Below are positions 1-6,727 of a stretch of 12,859 bases of DNA, piece after piece. The notes below the pieces were generated by a model, which saw nothing but the letters and a program-made list of their open reading frames with translations, did not search any database and was not told the DNA's origin. Position 1 is the first letter of the stretch. Every line of letters begins with the position of its first letter. The translations under genes and the position numbers were made by a program. Origin of the DNA: Catenibacterium sp. co_0103 (lineage in GTDB: Bacteria; Bacillota_I; Bacilli_A; Erysipelotrichales; Coprobacillaceae); contig NZ_RCYB01000057.1 of assembly GCF_004168205.1 (NCBI RefSeq), forward strand, positions 1-12,859, given 5' to 3'.

Positions 1-1
1 A

Positions 2-181
2 AGAATGATGCTTGTCAGTATATACCATATGATTCTTACTGGAGAGACATTTAATCCTTCAGATTATGAATCATTTAAAAATCCTAAGCCACCTATAAAG
101 CAACAAGTTTTAACAGAAGAATCAGCGATAGAGTTTCTTAAGAAATCAGGTTTTGACGTTTCTAAATTAACTAAACCATAA
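2..181 (+). CDS. IS110-like transposase, C-terminal fragment (runs off left edge)
   Basis: Frame 2 is open from the window edge to a TAA at 179-181 and encodes about 59 residues, with no start visible because the gene begins outside the window. The segment LVSIYHMILTGETFNPSDYE resembles the extreme C-terminus of IS110-family (DEDD, Transposase_20) transposases, which typically end with an [I/V]YHM(L)..G..(F/Y)(N/D)P stretch after the catalytic region. The catalytic DEDD residues are not in view. A rho-independent terminator follows at 213-241. It faces a truncated phosphoesterase gene, which fits an insertion or rearrangement boundary here. The family assignment rests on a short tail recalled from family knowledge, so it is moderate; another transposase family is possible. 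Confidence 0.5.
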   Translation, partial: RMMLVSIYHMILTGETFNPSDYESFKNPKPPIKQQVLTEESAIEFLKKSGFDVSKLTKP

Positions 182-212
182 TATTCAATTATTCTATTTT
201 TTCTAAATTATT

Positions 213-241
213 CAAACTTATTTTTAAGTTTGTCTTTTTTT
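213..241 (+). terminator. Rho-independent terminator after the transposase tail
   Basis: A perfect 8-bp stem CAAACTTA / TAAGTTTG (213-220 and 225-232) with a TTTT loop is followed by TCTTTTTTT on the plus strand. The T-run is only on this side, so it serves the plus-strand transposase rather than the minus-strand gene opposite. Confidence 0.75.
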
Positions 242-264
242 ATACGTTTTGATTGATTTTTGTT

Positions 265-510
265 TCACACTTCTACTTGATAACTATTCAGTCGATTAAA
301 GTTTTCATGATTGCCATCAATAAATAAAACAGTATAAGGCTGTTCACTAATAAAATCATAAAATGATTCTTCAGAAGAATACTTCTGTTGGAAAAAGCCT
401 ATTCCAAAATCACCACAAACTATAATTATATCCCCTTCTTTAAGTATAGGATCTATCTGCTCAAGCCATTTAAATTGATTTCCATGTGTATCACCTGTTA
501 TATAAATCAT
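265..510 (-). pseudogene. Truncated calcineurin-like metallophosphoesterase
   Basis: The 81 residues from the ATG at 510 carry the first metal-binding motifs of the calcineurin-like phosphoesterase fold: GDTHG near residues 5-9, GDFG near 34-37, and GNHEN near 66-70. The protein then stops about a dozen residues later (…LNSYQVEV). Family members are usually 200 residues or more and need further histidine motifs (GH, GHxH) downstream, which are absent, so this is probably inactive. The ATG at 510 is chosen because GGAGG (519-523) sits 8 nt upstream; earlier in-frame ATGs lie in or before that site. The gene follows the nad operon terminator and runs into the DNA next to the transposase tail, so the 3' part was probably lost in a mobile-element rearrangement. 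Confidence 0.75.
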
Positions 511-537
511 GTTCATCACCTCCATCTCATTATACAT

Positions 538-565
538 AAAAAAAGCCATCAATAAAGATGGCTTT
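538..565 (-). terminator. Rho-independent terminator of the nad operon
   Basis: On the minus strand a 9-bp perfect stem AAAGCCATC / GATGGCTTT with a 6-nt loop runs into a T-tract (A-run at 538-544 on the plus strand). The first stem arm overlaps the niaR TAA codon (564-566), so transcription ends immediately after the last gene. Confidence 0.85.
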
Positions 566-1097
566 AGAATTCAAAAGGTTCATATTCCTGTAGTTTTGCG
601 AGATATCCTAGCTTTGATAAAGCTTCCTGTATTTCATCAAGTCTCTCATCTGTTTCAGCACAAATTGTATGGTAATGATAACCACTTGTAACTGTCATTA
701 AGGAGATAGATTTCCCACATTTTAAATTATTTAGATATTTCTTTACATCTAAACGTGATGCGATATTAAGAGGTGCACGTACAATATGATAAGCTTTATG
801 ATAGACAAAGATATCTTTCACATAGCCACCTAAATCAACTATAGTATTTAACTCTTTTTCTATATCTGCATCTGTATGCTGCATTTTAAGAACTCTTTCT
901 ACCATTGCAGACTGGCGTATAATATATCCCTTATTGGTTGCTTCTATAACATGATTATTAGCGCGAAGAAGTGCGACATCATTCACAATAACCTGACGTG
1001 AAACCTGAAGACGTTTCGCAAAATTAGAAGCAGAAATCGGTGTATCACTTTCCGTCAGTTCTGTAAGGATGTAGTCCCTTCTTTCTTTACCAGTCAT
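564..1097 (-). CDS. niaR: NiaR, niacin-responsive transcriptional repressor of NAD synthesis
   Basis: This 177-residue protein has an N-terminal winged helix-turn-helix (HTH_11 type, about residues 5-60, with the recognition region around LQVSRQVIVNDVALLR). A C-terminal 3H domain follows (about 75-170), named for three conserved histidines that bind a metal and help sense nicotinate. Candidate ligands visible here are H74, H100, H104, H141 and H143 (YHKAYH and GYHYHT). NiaR (YrxA) in Bacillus and Thermotoga represses NAD biosynthesis and niacin uptake genes when niacin is present. The ATG directly abuts the nadB/nadC stop codon, and a GGGAGA-type ribosome site lies inside the end of that gene, so the two are co-translated. 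As last gene of the operon it probably controls its own expression through the palindrome at 4138-4159. Length is normal and nothing looks broken. Confidence 0.93.
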   Translation of the reverse strand: MTGKERRDYILTELTESDTPISASNFAKRLQVSRQVIVNDVALLRANNHVIEATNKGYIIRQSAMVERVLKMQHTDADIEKELNTIVDLGGYVKDIFVYHKAYHIVRAPLNIASRLDVKKYLNNLKCGKSISLMTVTSGYHYHTICAETDERLDEIQEALSKLGYLAKLQEYEPFEF

Positions 1098-3137
1098 TTA
1101 GTCTCTCCCATTAATTGCATGAAGGTTTTTTAATGATAAATCTAGAATCTTTGCAGAGTGTGTTAAAGCACCACTAGAAATGAAATCAACACCCATATCT
1201 TTCACTCTATTAATGTTTTCTGCAGTTACATTACCTGAAATTTCAATTTCAGCACGTTTATCAATATAATCAATAGACTGCTTTAATAATTCAGTACTCA
1301 TATTATCAAGCATGATAATATCAGCACCTGCAGCAACTGCTTCTTGCACCATATCAAATGTTTCTACTTCTACTTCAATCTTTCTTACTGATGGAGCATA
1401 GTCTCTTGCCATCTGTACAGCTTTAGTGACGCTTCCTGCAGCACCGATATGATTATCTTTTAATAGAACACCATCTGTTAAGTTATATCTATGGTTGCTT
1501 CCTCCACCTACTTTAACAGCATACTTTTCAAAAATTCTGTTATTTGGAGTTGTCTTTCTTGTATCAAGTAACTTAATATCTGTATCTTCAAGAAGATCTG
1601 CCACCTTACGAGTATAAGTGGCAATACCTGACATTCTCTGTAAGTAGTTAAGAGCAGTTCTTTCACCTTCAAGAAGAGTTCTCATATCACCAGTGACTTT
1701 AGCCAATAATTCACCTTTATGTACTTCATCACCATCATGAGCAAAGAAATGTACATCTACATCTTCATCTAATAATTTAAATGTTCTTTCAAAAATTTGA
1801 AGACCGGCAATAATACCATTTTCTTTACAAATTAATTCTACTTCACCTAACTGTGCAGTTCTCATAACACTGCATGTAGAAACATCTTCACTTGTAATAT
1901 CTTCACGAAGAGCTGAAAGGATTAGTGGGTCTACATTTAATTTTAAAGTTGTCTTATCAAACATACTTGGGGCCTCATACTTTCTTGTCATATCTTTTGC
2001 GGCTCTTTTAGCAAATACTAAACTTTCTAATAATGAGTTACTAGCAAGTCTATTCTTACCATGAACACCATTACATGCTGTTTCACCAACAGCATATAAG
2101 TTAGGCATAGATGTTTTACTGTTTTCATTGACTTTTATACCACCCATGAAATAGTGCTGGGCTGGTACAACAGGAATACATTCTTTAGTTACATCATATC
2201 CTTTATCTAAGCAGTACTGAACAATGTTAGGGAAATGCTCCTTTAGTTCCTTTTCACCAATAGGTCTTAAATCTTCTAAGACATAATCAGTACCATCTTT
2301 TTCCATCTGTTTCTTAATTGCCTCAGAAACAACATCTCTAGGTAATAATTCATTAACGAAACGATTACCATTTTTATCATATAATAACGCACCTTCACCT
2401 CTGACACTTTCGGAAATAAGGAAACGTCTTTCATTATCATCACTATAGAAAGTTGTTGGATGAATCTGTACATAATCCAAATGTTCTGTTTCAATACTGT
2501 ATTTCTTAGCAAGATCAATGGCATCACCTGTTAAATGACGGTAGTTAGTAGAATTCTTATATTTACCACCAATACCACCAGTTGCAAGTACAACAAAGTC
2601 TGCATAGATATCATATTCTTCATCACCTTTGCGTACTTTACCACCAACACACTTACCATTTTTAACAATTAAATCAGTCAAAGTGACATATTTTTCAATA
2701 GTGATATTCTTTCTTGTCTTGGCTTCTGCATAAAGCTTACTAGTGATTTCTTTACCAGTAATATCTTCATGATAAAGGATTCTGTTAGTAGAATGAGCAC
2801 CTTCCCTTGTATATTTAAGGTTTCCTTCTTCATCTCTAGCAAAATCAGTACCATATAATAATAAATCATCAAGTACAGCACGAGAACTTCTAATCATTAA
2901 TTCTACAGAAAGAGGATTATTTTCATAATGGCCAGCTCTTAGTGTATCTTTAAAGAAAGCATGATAATCACTTTCATCCTTAAACATACAAATACCACCC
3001 TGTGCAAGAAAACTATCACTTTCTTCTATACATGATTTAGTAATCATATGAATATTAAGGTTTCCAGGTAATTTAAGGGCACAATATAATCCTGAACATC
3101 CAGTACCTACAATAAGAACATCTGTTTTTTTACTCAT
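1098..3137 (-). CDS. nadBC: Fused L-aspartate oxidase / quinolinate phosphoribosyltransferase (NadB-NadC)
   Basis: One 679-residue protein carries two consecutive enzymes of de novo NAD synthesis. Residues 1-390 are NadB, the FAD enzyme that oxidises L-aspartate to iminoaspartate: dinucleotide-binding GTGCSG (11-16), HEDITGKEI (123-131), QIHPTTF (224-230), RDVVSEAI (267-274), QHYFMGG (327-333) and HGKNRLASNSLLES (359-372). Residues from about 398 to the end are a full-length NadC, which converts quinolinate and PRPP to nicotinate mononucleotide: DTRKTTP (525-531), GGGSNHR (544-550), KDNHI (560-564), LDN (610-612) and SSGALTHS (654-661). The C-terminal helical domain of long NadB proteins such as that of E. 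coli is missing, and NadC begins in its place. GGAG overlapping the nadA stop is the ribosome site, 13 nt from nadA. All recognised motifs are intact, so both activities are expected. Confidence 0.95.
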   Translation of the reverse strand: MSKKTDVLIVGTGCSGLYCALKLPGNLNIHMITKSCIEESDSFLAQGGICMFKDESDYHAFFKDTLRAGHYENNPLSVELMIRSSRAVLDDLLLYGTDFARDEEGNLKYTREGAHSTNRILYHEDITGKEITSKLYAEAKTRKNITIEKYVTLTDLIVKNGKCVGGKVRKGDEEYDIYADFVVLATGGIGGKYKNSTNYRHLTGDAIDLAKKYSIETEHLDYVQIHPTTFYSDDNERRFLISESVRGEGALLYDKNGNRFVNELLPRDVVSEAIKKQMEKDGTDYVLEDLRPIGEKELKEHFPNIVQYCLDKGYDVTKECIPVVPAQHYFMGGIKVNENSKTSMPNLYAVGETACNGVHGKNRLASNSLLESLVFAKRAAKDMTRKYEAPSMFDKTTLKLNVDPLILSALREDITSEDVSTCSVMRTAQLGEVELICKENGIIAGLQIFERTFKLLDEDVDVHFFAHDGDEVHKGELLAKVTGDMRTLLEGERTALNYLQRMSGIATYTRKVADLLEDTDIKLLDTRKTTPNNRIFEKYAVKVGGGSNHRYNLTDGVLLKDNHIGAAGSVTKAVQMARDYAPSVRKIEVEVETFDMVQEAVAAGADIIMLDNMSTELLKQSIDYIDKRAEIEISGNVTAENINRVKDMGVDFISSGALTHSAKILDLSLKNLHAINGRD

Positions 3138-3150
3138 TTTTAGTCATCTC

Positions 3151-4056
3151 CTATTTAGCAAGTTCAAGCATTCTTTCTAATGGTGCTTTTGCCTTATTCA
3201 TAAATTCTTCATCTAAGAACACTTCATTTTCACCAGTTTCTAATACATGAATAATCTTTTCTAGTGAATTAAGTTTCATATTAGGACATACCTGAGTTCT
3301 TACGACATTATAAAGCTTCTTATCAGGTGCCTGATTTAGGATTGTGGCATAAACACCATCTACTGTACCAACAATAAATTCCTTTGCATCATTACCTAAA
3401 ATATAATCAATAATACCTGATGTACTACCAATATAATCAGCTTCTTCTAATACTTCAGGTTTACATTCTGGGTGAACAGCTACTAAAGCGTCAGGATGTT
3501 CTTTCTTGGCATTTAATACATCTTCTTTAGTCATAATATGGTGTCTTGGACAGAAACCACTATTTAAGATAATATTCTTATCTTTAACCTGAGTTGCCAC
3601 ATAGCTTCCTAAGTTCTGATCAGGTATAAAGAAAATATTCTTGTTAGGTAACTTATTAACAATCTTTACTGCATTTGAACTAGTAACACATACATCACTA
3701 TAAGTCTTTATTTCTGCAGTAGAGTTGATATAGCAAACAACAGCTAAATCATCATACTTTTCTCTCATTTCTTTAATCTTTTCTATAGTGACCATATGTG
3801 CCATAGGACAATCAGCATGTGCATCTGGCATATATACATGCTTAGTAGGATTAAGTATCTTAGCACTTTCTCCCATGAATTCTACACCTGCAAATACAAT
3901 CTCATCAGCATCTGTTTCTGCTGCTTTTTTTGCAAGATAGAATGAGTCACCAATGAAATCAGCCGCTGCCTGTACATCTGCATCCACATAATAGTGAGCT
4001 AATATAACAGCATTCTTCTCTTCTTTAAGCAGATTGATTCTATTCATCATATCCAT
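3151..4056 (-). CDS. nadA: Quinolinate synthase A
   Basis: This 301-residue NadA condenses iminoaspartate with dihydroxyacetone phosphate to give quinolinate, using a [4Fe-4S] cluster. The three cluster cysteines are visible at C83 (DCPMA), C169 (GFCPRHH) and C257 (QVCPNMK), with spacing matching Thermotoga-type NadA. Other family blocks are LAHYYVDADVQ (19-29), GDSFYLAKKAA (36-46), GVEFMGESAKIL (57-68), YINSTAEIK (109-117) and IPDQNLG (144-150). The first of three nearby ATGs is chosen because GAGG stands about 8 nt upstream of it. It is the first gene of the operon, and its product passes straight to the NadC half of the next protein. The iron-sulfur cluster is oxygen-sensitive, which suits an anaerobe. 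Confidence 0.95.
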   Translation of the reverse strand: MDMMNRINLLKEEKNAVILAHYYVDADVQAAADFIGDSFYLAKKAAETDADEIVFAGVEFMGESAKILNPTKHVYMPDAHADCPMAHMVTIEKIKEMREKYDDLAVVCYINSTAEIKTYSDVCVTSSNAVKIVNKLPNKNIFFIPDQNLGSYVATQVKDKNIILNSGFCPRHHIMTKEDVLNAKKEHPDALVAVHPECKPEVLEEADYIGSTSGIIDYILGNDAKEFIVGTVDGVYATILNQAPDKKLYNVVRTQVCPNMKLNSLEKIIHVLETGENEVFLDEEFMNKAKAPLERMLELAK

Positions 4057-4119
4057 AATTTAATCCTCTTTTTCCAACTTTTCCTAAATTAAGCGCCTAT
4101 CTCTTTTTACGCTGTGCAT

Positions 4120-4148
4120 ATGCTATCATTGTTGTTGACAGATGTCAA
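4120..4148 (-). promoter_or_regulatory. Promoter of the nadA-nadBC-niaR operon
   Basis: On the minus strand, TTGACA (4143-4148) is a consensus -35, followed by a 17-nt spacer and TAGCAT (4120-4125) as -10. It lies about 65 nt upstream of the nadA start and its -35 lies inside the putative NiaR operator, so a bound repressor would block polymerase. Confidence 0.75.
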
Positions 4149-4159
4149 GACACATATGT
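4138..4159 (-). promoter_or_regulatory. Putative NiaR operator
   Basis: An imperfect palindrome is centred on ATGTC-AA-GACACAT with outer ACA and TGT half-sites, two turns in all. It resembles the NiaR/YrxA motif known from Bacillota, which is built from inverted TGTC…GACA elements. It covers the -35 of the nad promoter, and the operon encodes a NiaR, so the match makes sense biologically. The motif comparison is from memory. Confidence 0.72.
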
Positions 4160-4207
4160 TGACATTGTAAAAGAAATATGTTCAACAAATATTACAGTAT
4201 GGTTATA

Positions 4208-4221
4208 TGTAATAGATTACA
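4208..4221. repeat. Perfect 14-bp palindrome upstream of the nad promoter
   Basis: TGTAAT-AG-ATTACA is a perfect inverted repeat. Its right arm, extended to ATTACAGT (4216-4223), recurs as a direct repeat at 4191-4198, 25 bp away. It lies about 60 bp upstream of the nad -35. It could be a second regulatory site or chance in AT-rich DNA. The plus-strand T-run after it is not preceded by any plus-strand gene here. Confidence 0.4.
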
Positions 4222-4253
4222 GTTTTTTCATCATGGAAATATGCTCTTAATGC

Positions 4254-4289
4254 AAAAAAGAGATTATAACAAGTCAGTTACAATCTCTT
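4254..4289 (-). terminator. Rho-independent terminator of the ADP-ribosylglycohydrolase gene
   Basis: On the minus strand a 13-bp stem (4277-4289 with 4258-4270, one G-U pair) has a 6-nt loop and is followed by six Ts. It begins 12 nt after the stop codon and separates this gene from the nad promoter. Confidence 0.88.
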
Positions 4290-4301
4290 GAGGATTTTTA
4301 A

Positions 4302-5573
4302 TTATTTTTCATGTTCTTCATATATACCAATCAATAGTAGTATCATAGCTTTACTTATTTGCATATATTTTCCAAATGGATTGATGACAATTCCATTTAT
4401 CTCTTCTAAGTCAAGTGCTAATCTTAGAATTGATAGGATGGATTGATTGATCTGAACATTGCCACAAGAACCTTTATGCATCTCTTCTGTTGAAGTAAAT
4501 ACACCTAGCCACTCTATACCACTTGCATCTTTGGCTGTTTCCATTTTAAGTTTGACATCATGATCAAGAGCAAATGTGTCACCAATGCTTATACTATTGA
4601 TTTGTTCTTTTGATAAGAATGGATTCTTAGTAATATAAGGAACAATAAATTCTCCACCCTGATTCATTGCATTTATCATCATATTCATAAATAGTATCAT
4701 ACCTTCTTTATCATTATGAACATAATATTGATTGATAGCTTTTTCAATCATCTGATTTGTATTAGGTGAATCATCTTTTCTAACAAGACTATAAAATGTA
4801 TCAACAACATCTCTCATATCTTTATTGATGCGATTTCTACATTCAGATCTTAGTGCTTCAGGTATTCCAAAATAGGCTTCTGCAATACTTCCTGTAATAG
4901 CACCAAGTGTATCTGTATCTCCACCTAGAGATACTGCATTTCTTATTGTATCTTCAAAGTCTTTTGCTTCAAGAAAAGCAATGATTGCTTCTGGGACGGT
5001 TTTTTGACAAGTTTCATGCATATGAAAGCTAGGACGGATTTCATCAAGTGTTCTATTTAAATCATAATGAAATTCATTTTCAATATACTTTTTGATTTCT
5101 TCTTTTGATGAACCATTTCTTGCCATAAATATCGCACTCGCAGTCGACTCTGCACCCTTAATACCTTCTGGATGATTATGAGTTACATTTGCAGTTGCTT
5201 TTGCGACAACTCTTGTTTTTTCAAGGGAATCATAAAGCCATCCTGCAGCTGATACTCTCATTGCAGAACCCTTTCCAAAACTATTATAAGGCTCAGGATG
5301 ACGTGCTGTTAACCAGCATCTAAAATAACCTCCATATCCTTCATGAGGATATCTTCTTCCCCATGATTGCATACTTGTTATAACAGCATCCCCAATTTCT
5401 TTGACTGTTGCATCCTGGCCTACTTTAAGTAACGCCTCACATACAGCAAGAGTCATGACTGAATCATCTGTAAAATGAGATCTTCTACTAAATAATTTAA
5501 AATCCTTTGTTTTATCTCCTCTATCAAATTCAAATGGACAACCAATAATATCTCCTAAAATTGTACCATACAT
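4302..5573 (-). CDS. ADP-ribosylglycohydrolase with C-terminal SseB-like domain
   Basis: The N-terminal 260 or so residues of this 423-residue protein form an ADP-ribosylglycohydrolase (DraG/ARH) domain, which removes ADP-ribose from proteins or small acceptors using two magnesium ions. Visible motifs are GDIIGCPFEF (7-16), FTDDS (34-38; D36 and D37 are metal ligands), GKGSAMRVSAAGW (100-112), HNHPEGIKGA (132-141) and GGDTDTLGA (217-225, the second metal site). From about 275 to 420 it resembles SseB N-terminal domains, with EWLGVFTSTEEMHK (354-367) and GIVINPFGKYMQISK (394-408); that domain's role is unknown. The ATG at 5573 is preferred because GGAGG lies 8 nt upstream; an in-frame TTG at 5588 overlaps the ribosome site. 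Terminators on both sides suggest an independent unit. All expected metal residues are present. Confidence 0.88.
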   Translation of the reverse strand: MYGTILGDIIGCPFEFDRGDKTKDFKLFSRRSHFTDDSVMTLAVCEALLKVGQDATVKEIGDAVITSMQSWGRRYPHEGYGGYFRCWLTARHPEPYNSFGKGSAMRVSAAGWLYDSLEKTRVVAKATANVTHNHPEGIKGAESTASAIFMARNGSSKEEIKKYIENEFHYDLNRTLDEIRPSFHMHETCQKTVPEAIIAFLEAKDFEDTIRNAVSLGGDTDTLGAITGSIAEAYFGIPEALRSECRNRINKDMRDVVDTFYSLVRKDDSPNTNQMIEKAINQYYVHNDKEGMILFMNMMINAMNQGGEFIVPYITKNPFLSKEQINSISIGDTFALDHDVKLKMETAKDASGIEWLGVFTSTEEMHKGSCGNVQINQSILSILRLALDLEEINGIVINPFGKYMQISKAMILLLIGIYEEHEK

Positions 5574-5635
5574 AATATATTCCTCCAATCTTTTCTTATT
5601 ACAATATCAGTATAAATGAAGCGGAAAGATATATG

Positions 5636-5652
5636 GTCGCTTTGAAAGCGAC
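5636..5652. repeat. Perfect 17-bp inverted repeat upstream of the ADP-ribosylglycohydrolase gene
   Basis: GTCGCTTT-G-AAAGCGAC is perfectly symmetric and unusually GC-rich for this region. No T-run follows on either strand, so it is not an obvious terminator. It sits between the macrodomain terminator and the 5' leader of the next gene, about 30 bp upstream of a possible extended -10 (minus-strand TGATATTGT, hexamer 5601-5606). It could be an operator. Confidence 0.5.
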
Positions 5653-5656
5653 ATTT

Positions 5657-5686
5657 AAAAAACGTCGATACATGAAGTACCGACGT
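5657..5686 (-). terminator. Rho-independent terminator after the macrodomain gene
   Basis: On the minus strand a 10-bp stem (5677-5686 with 5662-5671, one G-U pair) with a 5-nt loop is followed by TTTTTT. It begins 3 nt past the stop codon and ends the run of genes that starts at the LOG-family gene. Confidence 0.85.
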
Positions 5687-5689
5687 CAT

Positions 5690-6694
5690 TTATGCTCCAA
5701 GAGTTTCATTGGTATATTTGAACAATGTGATGTTGAGTTCCATAATATCATAGTGTTTGTCTATGATTGCTTTTTGTACAATTAGATCTACTTCACTACT
5801 TGGACTAAATGCCCAATCTGCTCTTGCAAGTAGATCTTTTGATTCTTCTAGATTAAGCTGTAATGCGATACATAATGCAAATACAGTTTTCTTTTTAGGA
5901 TGATAATTCTTATTGCATTGAATTTTAGAAAAAAGTTTTCTATCTAGATTTGCTCTTTTCCATACGTCTTTATTATCTAGATGCGCTTTGTCTATTAATT
6001 CAAATAATTTATCATGAAATGAAGGACCAATATTTGCGAGCTGATCTTCTAAAGAAGTATTCGATAAATGTAGAGATGGTTCTTCATGAAGCGTAGAGTT
6101 AAATAAAGAACGAAGACGAGCACTTCGTCTGTAGCTTAAAGGATACTCATTGATATGACTTTCTTTGACATAGTTTGCATCAATATAAGAATCAATTTCT
6201 CCTACAATCTGACTCGATAATTGAAAAGAGGTCTTATCAAATACAACTAAAATAATTTCTATTTCATGTTCTGTCAAAAATTGACGGAATACAGAGACTG
6301 TAATGTGCAAAGCCTTATCTTTTGGAAATTCATATACACCTGTTGAAATAAGAGGAAATGCGATACTTTGACATCCTAATTCTACTGCTTTTTGTAAAGG
6401 TAGACGATAACATCTTTCTAGTATTTCAAGTTCATGATGATTTCCATCAATCCATACAGGTCCTACTGTATGAATAATATATTTTGCGTTGAGATTATAA
6501 GCTCCAGTGACAGCAATATCTCCTCTTTCAATGGGGCCAATAGTCTTTCTTTCTGCAAGAAGCGCTTCTTTTCCTGCTGCTTCATATATTGCCAGATCTG
6601 TGCCACTGACACATTTTGGTTTTGGATTTGCTGTATTAACTATGATATCAGCTTCTACTTTTGTGATATCATTTCTTACTATCTTAAATGCCAT
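5690..6694 (-). CDS. Macrodomain (ADP-ribose-binding/hydrolase) protein with helical C-terminal domain
   Basis: Residues 1 to about 160 of this 334-residue protein are a macrodomain, the fold that binds ADP-ribose and often removes it from proteins or metabolites. Landmarks are VEADIIVNTANP (13-24, adenine and ribose contacts), SGTDLAIYEAAG (30-41), YIIHTVGP (72-79) and FPLISTGVYEFP (113-124, the diphosphate loop). The usual GGGV loop is replaced by SGTD, a variant I recall from a widespread Bacillota family of this length. Residues 225-334 form a conserved helical, HTH-like tail (DRKLFSKIQCN, KKKTVFALCIALQLNLEESKDLLARA) that could bind DNA, RNA or a partner. AAGGAG lies 8 nt from the ATG, 33 nt after the transglutaminase stop. 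The gene looks intact. I infer a role in ADP-ribose turnover, with substrate unknown. Confidence 0.85.
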   Translation of the reverse strand: MAFKIVRNDITKVEADIIVNTANPKPKCVSGTDLAIYEAAGKEALLAERKTIGPIERGDIAVTGAYNLNAKYIIHTVGPVWIDGNHHELEILERCYRLPLQKAVELGCQSIAFPLISTGVYEFPKDKALHITVSVFRQFLTEHEIEIILVVFDKTSFQLSSQIVGEIDSYIDANYVKESHINEYPLSYRRSARLRSLFNSTLHEEPSLHLSNTSLEDQLANIGPSFHDKLFELIDKAHLDNKDVWKRANLDRKLFSKIQCNKNYHPKKKTVFALCIALQLNLEESKDLLARADWAFSPSSEVDLIVQKAIIDKHYDIMELNITLFKYTNETLGA

Positions 6695-6727
6695 AAAAGT
6701 TTCTCCTTATTTTCTTTACATTATAAT

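Noticed and set aside
529..534. TATAAT on the minus strand as a -10 for the truncated phosphoesterase
   Set aside because: A start from it would begin at the ribosome site itself, and no suitable -35 lies upstream; the motif is probably chance.
2276..2881. Short minus-strand ORFs inside the nadB part
   Set aside because: They overlap the clearly coding NadB frame and show low-complexity composition without recognisable motifs.
5574..5588. TTG at 5588 as the start of the ADP-ribosylglycohydrolase
   Set aside because: The GGAGG ribosome site falls within those first codons, and the ATG at 5573 has ideal spacing and matches the usual family N-terminus.
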